A stretch of 64,000 nt of DNA. Origin: [Phialemoniopsis] sp. UDSM-2020 (lineage: Eukaryota; Ascomycota; Sordariomycetes; Thyridiales; Thyridiaceae). Below the pieces are notes generated by a model, which was not told the origin of the DNA, made no database searches, and was given only the letters and a program-made list of their open reading frames with translations. Position numbers and translations under genes: made by a program. The stretch is from the NCBI GenBank assembly GCA_018873225.1, contig JAEILZ010000008.1, forward strand, positions 3,305,482 through 3,369,481, read 5' to 3'. Shown here piece after piece: positions 11,525-20,599 of the stretch (its first letter is position 1; each line of letters opens with the position of its first letter).

Positions 11525-12037
11525 GCAGATGACCGCTTAGTGTTATCAAAATTATACTAGCACAGTAGGAACACAAAAGACCGTATCGGCGTCCACGCAC
11601 TTCTCAACGTAATCGACACGATGGTTAACAAAATACGTCGTTGGGATCTAGGGTGAAGTAATTGCCCTTCATTGAAGAACAGTGAAGATCTTGAAGAAAC
11701 AATGTGCCATGATCCGAATATTCGGACCGCCGCGGACCGAGCCACATTCCCCACAAACACAAAGAGTGAGGTCGGAGTTTACCCACTGGCTCCTAGAGAG
11801 TCATTGGATCTTCACTCGTGTGGATCTACTGTTCTGATAATGCCTAAAATGCTCAACTCTATTAAAGCACCAATCATCAGCCAACAACCTGAGGATCAAC
11901 ATCAGTACGCAGCTACATAACAAGCCGTAGAGAGTTCTCGTGACGTACAGACTGCATCCTTCCAGTTACTGTTGGTCGTGGATGTTATTATCATACGCGA
12001 TCAGTTTCGGTATCTACCAACAGAGCGGTAATCCAGA
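11525..12037. promoter_or_regulatory. GH2 promoter region
   Basis: 513 bp between the aldolase stop and the GH2 start. It includes a perfect 14-bp palindrome described separately and an AT-rich stretch. Small ORFs at 11557-11920 are not supported as genes. Confidence 0.45.
11713..11726. promoter_or_regulatory. Perfect palindrome TCCGAATATTCGGA (CCG-N6-CGG)
   Basis: A 14-bp perfect palindrome 312 bp upstream of the GH2 start, followed at once by CCGCCGCGGACCGAG with more CCG/CGG triplets. Paired CCG and CGG half-sites are the usual recognition elements of Zn2Cys6 dimers, so this is a likely regulator site. The protein that binds it is not known. Confidence 0.5.
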
Positions 12038-14770
12038 ATGTATCCGCAAATGATAATGAGCGCCGGTCATCGGATCAGCCTGTTATGCATCCTCGTGATA
12101 GTTGTCTTCGGCCGGTACACCGCGGCGCGGACAAACAACATCGCGGGGCACTCGCAGTCACAGGGACATCGACAGCGGATCAATCTCAACACTGGCTGGC
12201 GCTTCAATCGCTCAACTGTGAACATCGATAACGTCATTTACGATCGCCGGGGAGATCGGTCTCCGGAAGACCAAGTCCTTAAAGCCTGGATACTTCCCAC
12301 TGCGAATGACTTTATCAAAGATCCAAAGCAGAGACATGAGCGACCGAAAGAAGAGCCAAAGGTCAAGATTCCATGGCTGGGGGCAATGTATGACGATAGC
12401 TCATGGGAGACCGTCAATTTGCCCCACGACTGGGCCATCAAAGGCCCGTTCTACACCGGCGAGAATGCCGCTGTTGGCGGCGGGATGGGGCGTTTACCTG
12501 TTCAAGGTGTCGCTTGGTACCGTCGAAAGCTTTCTGTGACATCAGAAGACAAAGGGAAATCCATCTACCTCGATATTGACGGTGCTATGTCGTATGCGAT
12601 GGTTTGGCTCAACGGTCATCTTGTCGGTGGCTGGCCATTTGGTTATAGCTCGTTTCGACTGGATCTGACTCCGTATCTTATTGCCGGAGATGACAATCAA
12701 TTGGCAATTCGCCTCGACAATCCAGTAAAATCTTCACGCTGGTATCCTGGGGGAGGACTTTATCGCAATGTTTGGCTGATCAAAGCCGAACCAATCCACG
12801 TGGCTCACAGGGGAACTTTTGTTACCACAAACAATGTGTCGTCCGTATCGGCGACAGTCGATCTGGCTGTTGACATTGAGAACAAAGGCAACACTTCCCA
12901 GAAGGTCACGCTAGTCACCGACCTCTATCTCTTGGACTCGACAAACAAGCAGATTGGAGCCAAGGTCTCACAGTTCCCACACACATCACTTGATATGGGA
13001 GCCGCTGACAAGACGCCCTTCGTGAGCTCAATCGTCGTGGAGAATCCGCGCCTATGGGAGCCGCTCCCAACAAAGAAGCCTTATCTCTACCTAGCCGTGA
13101 CGACACTTAGTGTTGACAATCGAACTGTCGACACGTACGAGACCCGCTTCGGGATCCGGTCTCTCACGTACTCCGGCGACGAAGGTCTCCTGGTCAACGA
13201 CAAGCACGTGAGAATACAAGGTGTCAATCAACACCATGATCTCGGAGCGTTGGGCGCTGCATTCAATGTTCGAGCAGCGGAGCGGCAACTCGAGGTGCTG
13301 CAAGAGTTGGGCTGCAATGCGATCCGCATGTCACACAACCCGCCTGCCCCTGAGCTCCTGGACTTGGCAGACAAGATGGGCTTCTTGGTCTTTGACGAGG
13401 CATTCGATTGCTGGCAGAAACAAAAGAATCCTAATGATTTCCACCTGATCTTCGATGAGTGGTCGGAGCCGGACCTGCGCGCGATGATCCGGCGCGACAG
13501 AAATCACCCGTCCATCTTTGCCTGGAGCATCGGTAATGAGGTTGGTGAGCAGACCGACGGCGAGAACGGAGCGGCGATTGGAAGAAGGTTGAGCGATATC
13601 GTTCATGAAGAGGATCCGAGCAGACCCAGCACGGCCTCCATGAATGTCGCCAAGCCAGATCAACCATTTCCCAGATCGATCGATATGATGAGTCTCAACT
13701 ACCAGGGAGAGGGCATCCGAGACACACCTGCGTACGCAAACTTGTCAGGAACTAAAACGCCACCACTGTATCCCGACTTCCATGCAGCCTTCCCAGACAA
13801 CATGCTTCTCAGTAGCGAGACTGCAGCAACTCTCAGCACACGCGGTACTTATTTCTTCCCTGTCACGAACGACTTCAGTGCGCCGCAATCAGACAATCCC
13901 GGAGGAGGCGGAGATCCGAAGTCGATGCAGGTCAGCGGGTACGAGCTCTATACTGCTCCGTTTGGTGCCTCGCCCGACAAGGTATTCCAGACACAAGATA
14001 AGAATCTCTATGTTGCTGGCGAGTTTGTCTGGACTGGCTGGGACTACCTCGGCGAGCCGACACCTTACTACTCGGCACGAAGTTCCTATTTCGGGATCGT
14101 CGATCTGTGCGGATTCAAAAAGGACCGTTTCTATCTGTATCAGGCACGCTGGCGCCCTGATCTCCGAACCACACACATACTTCCGCACTGGAACTGGCCT
14201 AGCCGAGTCGGCCAGGTCACGCCAGTCCATGTGTTCTCTGCCGCTGATGAGGCCGAGCTGTTCCTGAACGGAAAGTCGCAAGGACGGATCACGAAAGACG
14301 CATCAAACTACAGATTCCGATGGGAAGAAGTCATATACCAACCTGGAGAGTTACACGTTGCAACTTACCAAGGTGGTCAACCTTGGGCCAATTGCACGAC
14401 ACACACGACAGGCACTGCTTCCGCCCTGCGCCTCACAGCCGATAGAAATATCATCGAGAACGATGGATACGATCTCTCTTTCATCACACTTGATGTGGTC
14501 GATGGCGATGGTGCGCTAGTTCCAGATGCACACAACGCCATAAACTTCTCGATCTCTGGTCCTGGGGAGATCATAGCTACCGACAATGGAGACCCGTACG
14601 ATATGGTGTCATTCTCGTCACTTAACAGAAACGCCTTCAGCGGACTTGCGCTTGCTATTGTGCGGGCGAGACCAGGCGCCACAGGCGACATCACTATCAC
14701 TGCCACAGGAGATGGAGTAGAGGTGGCATCTACCATTGTGAAGGCTCATGCCAACGTCCTCTATTCATAA
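12038..14770 (+). CDS. Secreted GH2 beta-galactosidase-like glycoside hydrolase
   Basis: Intronless 910-residue glycoside hydrolase family 2 enzyme. The N-terminus MYPQMIMSAGHRISLLCILVIVVFGRYTAA looks like a signal peptide, so secretion is expected. The sugar-binding jelly-roll (LNTGWRF, NLPHDWAIKG, WYRRKL, WPFGYSSFRLDLTPYL) is followed by an immunoglobulin-like domain, then the TIM barrel with NAIRMSHNPPAPELLDLADKMGFLVFDEAFD, the acid/base Glu501 in SIGNEVG and the nucleophile Glu662 in AGEFVWTGWDYLGEP. C-terminal beta domains follow. These features fit fungal and bacterial GH2 beta-galactosidases; beta-mannosidase or beta-glucuronidase activity is less likely. At the edge of the catabolic cluster it could release galactosyl or modified-galactosyl units from plant polymers for uptake. 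Confidence 0.9.
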   Translation: MYPQMIMSAGHRISLLCILVIVVFGRYTAARTNNIAGHSQSQGHRQRINLNTGWRFNRSTVNIDNVIYDRRGDRSPEDQVLKAWILPTANDFIKDPKQRHERPKEEPKVKIPWLGAMYDDSSWETVNLPHDWAIKGPFYTGENAAVGGGMGRLPVQGVAWYRRKLSVTSEDKGKSIYLDIDGAMSYAMVWLNGHLVGGWPFGYSSFRLDLTPYLIAGDDNQLAIRLDNPVKSSRWYPGGGLYRNVWLIKAEPIHVAHRGTFVTTNNVSSVSATVDLAVDIENKGNTSQKVTLVTDLYLLDSTNKQIGAKVSQFPHTSLDMGAADKTPFVSSIVVENPRLWEPLPTKKPYLYLAVTTLSVDNRTVDTYETRFGIRSLTYSGDEGLLVNDKHVRIQGVNQHHDLGALGAAFNVRAAERQLEVLQELGCNAIRMSHNPPAPELLDLADKMGFLVFDEAFDCWQKQKNPNDFHLIFDEWSEPDLRAMIRRDRNHPSIFAWSIGNEVGEQTDGENGAAIGRRLSDIVHEEDPSRPSTASMNVAKPDQPFPRSIDMMSLNYQGEGIRDTPAYANLSGTKTPPLYPDFHAAFPDNMLLSSETAATLSTRGTYFFPVTNDFSAPQSDNPGGGGDPKSMQVSGYELYTAPFGASPDKVFQTQDKNLYVAGEFVWTGWDYLGEPTPYYSARSSYFGIVDLCGFKKDRFYLYQARWRPDLRTTHILPHWNWPSRVGQVTPVHVFSAADEAELFLNGKSQGRITKDASNYRFRWEEVIYQPGELHVATYQGGQPWANCTTHTTGTASALRLTADRNIIENDGYDLSFITLDVVDGDGALVPDAHNAINFSISGPGEIIATDNGDPYDMVSFSSLNRNAFSGLALAIVRARPGATGDITITATGDGVEVASTIVKAHANVLYS

Positions 14771-14880
14771 CTATTCGATCATACCTCCATTCTTGCTGGA
14801 GGTCATCAACCAACATCACAGTAGTGTGATTTGTAGGATTCAAAGACGTCTTAACATTCTTTGATCTTTTACTATTCTTT

Positions 14881-14991
14881 GCCCAATCTGCCGAACAATT
14901 CTTTATGCTTAGGCAGTGGGATAACCCATCATGCTTAGGTAGTGGGATAATTCTAAGCGATCAGATAATGAAACAGGCACATGTGGAGGCT
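14881..14991 (+). repeat. Decayed copy of the 165-bp MITE family, with a 26-bp internal duplication
   Basis: It shares the family core CTTAGGTAGTGGGATAA and the flanking GATCAG..ATGAAAC..GG..ACAT..GGAGGCT block with the copy at 40494. The core is present twice in tandem, starting at 14905 and 14931, a 26-bp duplication. Terminal repeats are not recognisable. Confidence 0.65.
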
Positions 14992-15002
14992 GCTGACTAG
15001 GA

Positions 15003-15815
15003 TCATAGCATGTTTCTCAGAATGGAGTTTTCGCATATTTCGATGAGTTGATCATCGTCGGTACCGAATGCTAGCCTCATCTGAGTTATGAAGGCTTCGA
15101 TGTCTTGTCCGGTTGCCATTGGACCTCTTCGGAACCAACAGTACTGTACAAATCGGAGATAGCGTTCAGCTCGTGGTAAATTGAACTGCAGGGTCCCATT
15201 GATGGAGCCATTGGTCGGTACTGTAAAGTCGCGATTGGCCTTTCTCCCGAAGACCACATTGTCATCCAGTTCTGGAACATCACTACTTCCGTTGGTGCAC
15301 CTATGCATGAATTTGACGCTTTGGAATGTGACGGGGTCGATTCGGCTAAGTTCAACTGCGACAGATCGTCTTGAGGCTTCATATAAAGGTGTCCGGGGCA
15401 ACGCAATGGTGTCATCTGGGCAGACACTAAACTTGGCAGCCGTAACCAAAGTTGTAAGAATTAAGGGCGAGATATTGGCCTTTGCTGGCATTGAAGCGTC
15501 GTCCAAATTCGGCCATCTGTGAATAGCTTCAAGGAGCTTCTCACATATACCCCTGAGGGCCTCGTCGGTATAATGGTGAAGAGGGGCGAGAAAGAACTTG
15601 CGGGGTTCCTCGGCTGCTTGTTTGGCGCCAATGAGATCTTTCGGCGAGCTCCCCTGCCTCGCTAGTTCATAGGTAGTGGGATAGCCCAGGCTCGAGACAC
15701 ACACACCAGTAGTAGGACTGATTGGCCAGGTCTTCGTCACTCCAAGGATACTTTGTAGGCCCCGTTGTCGAACACTGCCCGGACACAGGGCTCTCAGCGT
15801 TTGTAGGCAAGTCAT
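15003..15815 (-). CDS. Hypothetical protein, family not recognised
   Basis: A 270-residue open frame from the first ATG at 15815; the frame is open further upstream without an ATG. I recognise no domain, signal peptide or membrane segment. The protein is of mixed composition, with blocks such as PRKFFLAPLHHYTDEALRGICEKLLEAIHRWP and ERYLRFVQYCWFRRG that look like real helices rather than random translation. Oddly, 15672-15689 matches the conserved core of the local MITE family (TAGGTAGTGGGATA), and the stop codon lies 12 bp from a decayed MITE copy. It could be a real orphan gene, a gene fragment, or repeat-derived sequence; I cannot tell. Confidence 0.4.
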   Translation of the reverse strand: MTCLQTLRALCPGSVRQRGLQSILGVTKTWPISPTTGVCVSSLGYPTTYELARQGSSPKDLIGAKQAAEEPRKFFLAPLHHYTDEALRGICEKLLEAIHRWPNLDDASMPAKANISPLILTTLVTAAKFSVCPDDTIALPRTPLYEASRRSVAVELSRIDPVTFQSVKFMHRCTNGSSDVPELDDNVVFGRKANRDFTVPTNGSINGTLQFNLPRAERYLRFVQYCWFRRGPMATGQDIEAFITQMRLAFGTDDDQLIEICENSILRNML

Positions 15816-16048
15816 TAGCTGATAACAAACTGATTGTCTGCCTGTTGATGAATCATGACAAATATGCCCGGTACTGGAAACCAAGGACAGAGTGGAAGGC
15901 AGGACTGAGCTATTAATAGTGAGGTATATAAGAAATGTCTAAGGATGTATGCTCCTTCTTTACATTAACAAATCTACATTATGGCCACAATATCCAGTGT
16001 GTGCCTAGCAAGCTGCGCGGCGACTTCATGGAGTCGACCAAGTCTAGT

Positions 16049-17830
16049 TTATGATTGCTTCCTTCTAGTGAAGACCAGGGAGCAACCATCCTATGAGTTG
16101 ATTAGAACGTGAAATAGTTGACATTTCATTGTAAGGGCAGGCTTACCATAGGAAACAGTGTTGCAAATACCCTGATCTCTTCCGATCGTGGTGTAGGGTG
16201 ATGCACCCAATCAAGCTCCAAGGATGCCTTGCCAATCATGGCCGACATGGTGAGCGGCACATATCTCCTTGCCAAGCAGTCATGAGCACCGGTGCCAAAG
16301 ACGAGCCAGTTTTTGGTCTTGCTCTCGGCATCTCCCGTGATCCACCGCTCGGGGTCGAACACATCCGGGTTGGGGTATGCCTCGGGGTCGTGGAGTGCTG
16401 GATAGCAGGACGGGATGACCATTGCGCCCTTGGGAACGGTGTACTCGGGTGTGACTGGGAAAGCCTTGTGTGCAAGGTACGGAACGAAGATGACGGGCGG
16501 GCGGTAGCGCAGCAGCTCTTTGACGACGGCGTTGGTGTAGGTAAGGGACTCGAGCATAGCAAGATCGACAGGCTTATGGATGTCGCCGCCTCGGGCGGCG
16601 AGGTTCTCGGCACGTAGGCGGTCCAGAACATCGGGTCGTTGGGCGAGAACCTGGAACAGATACGTAGTAGAACTGCTGGAAGCGTCCTGGGAGGCGAAGA
16701 GGAAGGCGAACAGGGTTTGGGCAATCTCGAAATTTGAGAACTCTCGGATCAGGTTGGTCGGCTTCTGCACACCCTCTTCTCCCGCGGCAATTCCCTCGTG
16801 ATACCGCTTCGACTCAAGCATGTGTTGGACCCACTGATCCACGATACAGGTCGGTTGGGCCCCGGTAGCCATGTTCTTCCTGCTCGCTGCAGCGTAGTTG
16901 CAGAACTCGGCACGGACAGCATCGGCTACGCGCTTGCCGATCCATACTTTAGTGTAGGGGATGTACTCGGCGAAGGGGATGTTGACGAGGTCTTGCATGG
17001 CCTCTGTAGCGAGGTAGAAATCGTTGGTGATGCGCTCCACCTCCTTCTGCGAGATGTACTCGCCAAAGAAGGTCCGCAAGGAGAGCGCGCAGTTGATCTC
17101 GCGGAACAAGGGCATGAAGGCAGTCGGCCTCCCTCCGTTGGCCTCGCTGGTAGCCACAAACTTGTCAAAAAAGTCGGAGTACACCTTGTCCTGAACAGGG
17201 AGGTATGTGCTGAGGGCTCTGTTGGTGAAAAGCCCCGTGAGGCCTTTTCGGAACTCGGTATGTGCTTTGCCCATGAGAAAGACCAGGGCATTCGGAGTAA
17301 GCACCCTGCTCGCCATGGGCACAATGAATGGCTTCGTGTATGTTGGCGACTTGAAGACTTTGTGGGCGAGGTCGCGGTCCGACGCCAAAACAACAAATCT
17401 GCAGCGAGGTAGGTTAGTCGGCCATGGCCATGATGCATGGCTAGAATGGCTACGCACTGGTGAAAGACAGAGACGCAGCTCAGAGGTCCGCTTGCCCACT
17501 GAGCTAGGTACTTGTCGAACTTAGGGTAGATAGCATCAATGAACCCGCCCATGAAGGGGATCTTGAACGTGGGTCCTGCAATTGAACCTTTATTCCATTG
17601 ATACATGCCTGGCAAGGGGATTAGCGATATTTGAGGAGGTAGTGGTGCATTTGCGTACATTGATCGTATGCAACCGCCATTATCAGCAGAGTGATGATTA
17701 TCTGCAGAGGGGTAGAAGCTTCAAGGCATCTTGTGACGAAGCCCGCTGCTTGGCTCGTGATGCTGAGGTCCATGGCCTGCGTGCCATTGTCCATGAGCGG
17801 CGCCGTCGTGTCTTCGATGATCGTAGCCAT
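16049..17830 (-). CDS. CYP61: Cytochrome P450 CYP61, sterol C-22 desaturase (Erg5) paralogue
   Basis: Complete P450 of about 538 residues, exons 17830-17659, 17608-17458, 17398-16147 and 16090-16049. The last 42-nt exon ([13 protein letters not shown]) restores the Erg5-type C-terminus. Erg5 introduces the C22 double bond of ergosterol in the ER. Landmarks are the N-terminal membrane helix near [13 protein letters not shown], then [35 protein letters not shown] and [16 protein letters not shown] (I-helix), KELLRYRPP (ExxR), [10 protein letters not shown], and the heme loop [12 protein letters not shown]. Family-level identity to Erg5 is clear along the whole length. Two oddities: the I-helix reads QDASS where Erg5 has QDATS, and the heme loop has CLA in place of CLG. 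Placement beside two Zn2Cys6 regulators, an exporter and an SDR suggests a specialised copy, not the housekeeping gene. Confidence 0.9.
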
Positions 17831-18468
17831 GTTGAAGAGTCCCTGTCGTCGTTGCACATAAGACGACCTGACCAACGGGAAGGGTTGCGTGTCTAGCCCT
17901 CCTTATATGAGATCAACCCAAGTGTAGAGCATTTATCCCTTTTCCTGCTCTCCCGAATGCGCGCGACCCACAGAGTATCAGGACTTGTGCTTTAAGAAAC
18001 CGAATTGCTGACAGGACACTGGGGCGCTTCCTGGGGTGATTTCAAAAATCGACCAACGAGAAGATTCTGTTTCGTGACCATGTTAAACTTCTACTCTCCG
18101 GCACCCCTTCCCTCCTGATTTTCCATGATATGCGGTTACCGCTTCAGGGCTAGACTCCGATTCTTTGATGCTTGTCATGGAGAGAGGCTGTTACCGATTC
18201 ACCGGACACTAAGCCTCTTTGGTTCATAGGCAAAATGCTTGAGCAGATTCGGAGTCTAGTCCTAATTAGGTCTAGACTCCGATTTGAAAACATCAAATCG
18301 TCGCGACATGCCATGTCTTTGCTGAAATTGATGCGATGAAGCGAAATAGTGCCGCTCAAACACCTACCCCTCTCATGGCGGTTGTTGCTTACTTGCAATT
18401 TATCAAAATGTTGTCTTGATACCAAGTAAGCTGGAGGGGATTGGGTGTAGAGATGTCAATACCGGTAT
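17831..18468. other. Intergenic with inverted repeats
   Basis: 638 bp between the P450 start and the stop of the next regulator. It holds a copy of CTAGACTCCGATT at 18151-18163 and a longer palindrome at 18249-18282, described separately. No gene is supported. Confidence 0.5.
18249..18282. repeat. 34-bp near-perfect palindrome (TCGGAGTCTAG ... CTAGACTCCGA)
   Basis: Arms TCGGAGTCTAG (18249-18259) and CTAGACTCCGA (18272-18282) enclose TCCTAATTAGGT, whose core CCTAATTAGG is itself palindromic. Only the two bases at the arm/core junction break symmetry. A third CTAGACTCCGA lies at 18151-18161, so 18151-18259 is also bounded by inverted 11-mers. It could be a hairpin terminator, a regulator site or a small mobile-element remnant. 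Confidence 0.6.
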
Positions 18469-20103
18469 CTAAGTAATATTGCTTCCCGCCAGCTTGAAGA
18501 CCATGTCCCACTTTTGTCGAAAGAGGTCTTCTTGGGTTGTCCTGACCCAGAATATGCTCTCGAGGTGTGCAACAACACTGGCCCATGTGCTTAGGCCGGT
18601 AACCCGTATGGCTGTGCAAGCTTCCTCGGCAGCCCACTGCAGGTTTGTCATGCCCACTGGCGCCGCCATGGCCATTGTGATTGTCCAAAGCCAAAGCGAT
18701 CCATACAGGTGGCGTGACTGGCTCAGGGTCTTGAGGTGTGTTTGAAGATGGACGAGAATGATGTTCGCTAGGTCGTAATGAGAGTAGTAAGTCGTGCCGC
18801 GGATGATTAGTATATAGAGCGCCATGCCATATCGTAGACATTCCGAGTTGGCCGCCCGTGCCGGATCCAAAGGTGCGAGCGGCGGGAGAATCAACAGCTT
18901 ATGCATGACGAAGCCCGTGAGATCGTGCATCTCATTGTTCGTCAGTCTGATCGATGCTGACTGATGATAGACAGCGCGCAGACGGATGAGGACATCGCCA
19001 ATGGCCGGATCCAGGTCGAGCTGTTCGCAGAACGCGTCCAAGAAATCCTGGTTAGGTACGGCTTCTTGCCACTGCGGGATGGGACCGATGCCATCTCCGC
19101 TCTCGGGATCGTCTTCGACGCCGAACTGAGGAGAGCCCATGACCAGGAGTGAAACCCTGTTGGGCATTGTGAGCTACACATCCTACAATGCTGCGCGAGA
19201 ATTTTGAACCTACCAAGACACCATGCCGGCGGTCAGCGGACTTGTGCGTTTCACAGCGCCAATCCCGCCACGGACACCGACGATCCGTTTGATGCCATCG
19301 ATATGCATCCGACTGATGTCGATGTTCCCTTTACCATGCTGTTGATGTGTGTGAGAAATTGCCACATTTGCGGGAGGTGGTAAGTGAACCTACTTCGATT
19401 GCGGCGAGTGTCACGACAGAATTCAGGGTCTCGTCCTGGAAAGCTAGAGTAGAGTCTTCAATCCTCCGTCTCACGAGAGACACAGAGTCTGTCATAAGCA
19501 GCTCCGACAAGGGAAACCCTCGTTGAGCCCGCAGCTCTTCGTCCAGGCATGCTGTCTGCAGCGAAACATGGAACAAGGCAGGCTCGGCCAAAGCTCGGGG
19601 CCACCACGACACAAGAAAAGGATTTGATCCTGGATTAAGGTCTAGCGGATACCACTGAAAGGCGATCTCGGAAAGAACTGTAATACAGTAAGTACAGGGA
19701 GAATCATGGATGCGTCAGAGAAGTGGTCGGGCATACAATGGTGAATGAGCCTTTGAACACGCGCTCGTGGGAGTCTCGTCTGCGGATAAGAGTCAAACGG
19801 ATCGATAGACCCTCGTGCAAGACTGAGAGGCCCCGTCAGGGGACCCGGTGCCCTCTGCTCTTCCTCCTCTTGGTTTTGGGACTCTTGAGCGGCGTCACGG
19901 CGAGACTGGCTCCGTGATGATGCCGCTGAGGCCGACGAACTCGGACTCGGAGTATCAGTAGACGGCGAAGATGTGAGGGGCTGATTGGCGTAAACGCAAG
20001 CGCAATCTCTCTTGACACAGCGGGAGCAACGGGGCGTCCGGAGATCGCAGCTATGCTTTGCTTTGGCACAGGCGTCACAGGACCTGCGAAGGGTCGCACG
20101 CAT
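18469..20103 (-). CDS. Zn2Cys6 transcription factor
   Basis: Binuclear-cluster regulator of about 490 residues. Likely exons are 20103-19737, 19677-19394, 19338-19222 and 19173-18469; the last intron is uncertain because its donor (GTGTCT) is weak, although it is the one that keeps the frame. The DNA-binding domain is at residues 9-36 (CDACAKAKHSCDLRTPRCSRCVKRDCAC), followed by a Ser/Pro-rich linker and an acidic Gln/Glu stretch. The body matches small cluster-type fungal regulators (HFLSEIAFQWYPLDLNPGSNPFLVSWWPRALAEPALFHVSL). It faces the next Zn2Cys6 gene across 496 bp. Its target may be the CYP61/exporter/SDR group, by position only. Confidence 0.85.
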
Positions 20104-20599
20104 CTTCGGCTGGCCAAGCTGCGCATTCGGTCATGAGCGAAGCATCATGAAGTAAGAGAAGATCGAGAGAATCAGACGAAATGGACCCTTATAGCGATCT
20201 GACTTCTTCGCTGCGAGCAAGGTCATCCATTCAATGGTGGGTGGATTGGTTCACGTCAAGGGCTGAAATTTGCGAAATGATTCGCCAAAAAGTTGCTGAC
20301 AAGTCGGCCCCCAAAAACCACCCGCGCAAGCACTTCCAGGTCCTTTAGCGCCGACAGCAGGCGGGTCTACGGACGGGACAGCCCAGGCCGATTCCCGGAT
20401 TAGCGCGGCATCGGGTCACTTCAGGGCGGGCCCTCAGTGCTCGGGCAGGCGTGCTGTCCCTGGAATTCTGTCACCTCACGGCCTGTGCTGCAAAAACCCG
20501 GTTCACTGTCGCACCCTTTCGACGGCGAGACCATCCGTGAGAACCGTTCTTACACGTCACCTACCGCACCATGATCCTCTGACCAGGGAATCCAGCTCA
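20104..20599. promoter_or_regulatory. Divergent promoter of two Zn2Cys6 genes
   Basis: About 496 bp between divergent regulator starts. It has GC-rich stretches around 20330-20460 and no gene or repeat I can support. Confidence 0.4.

Noticed and set aside
16198..17524. Several long plus-strand ORFs opposite the CYP61 gene
   Set aside because: Antisense shadows of a clear P450.
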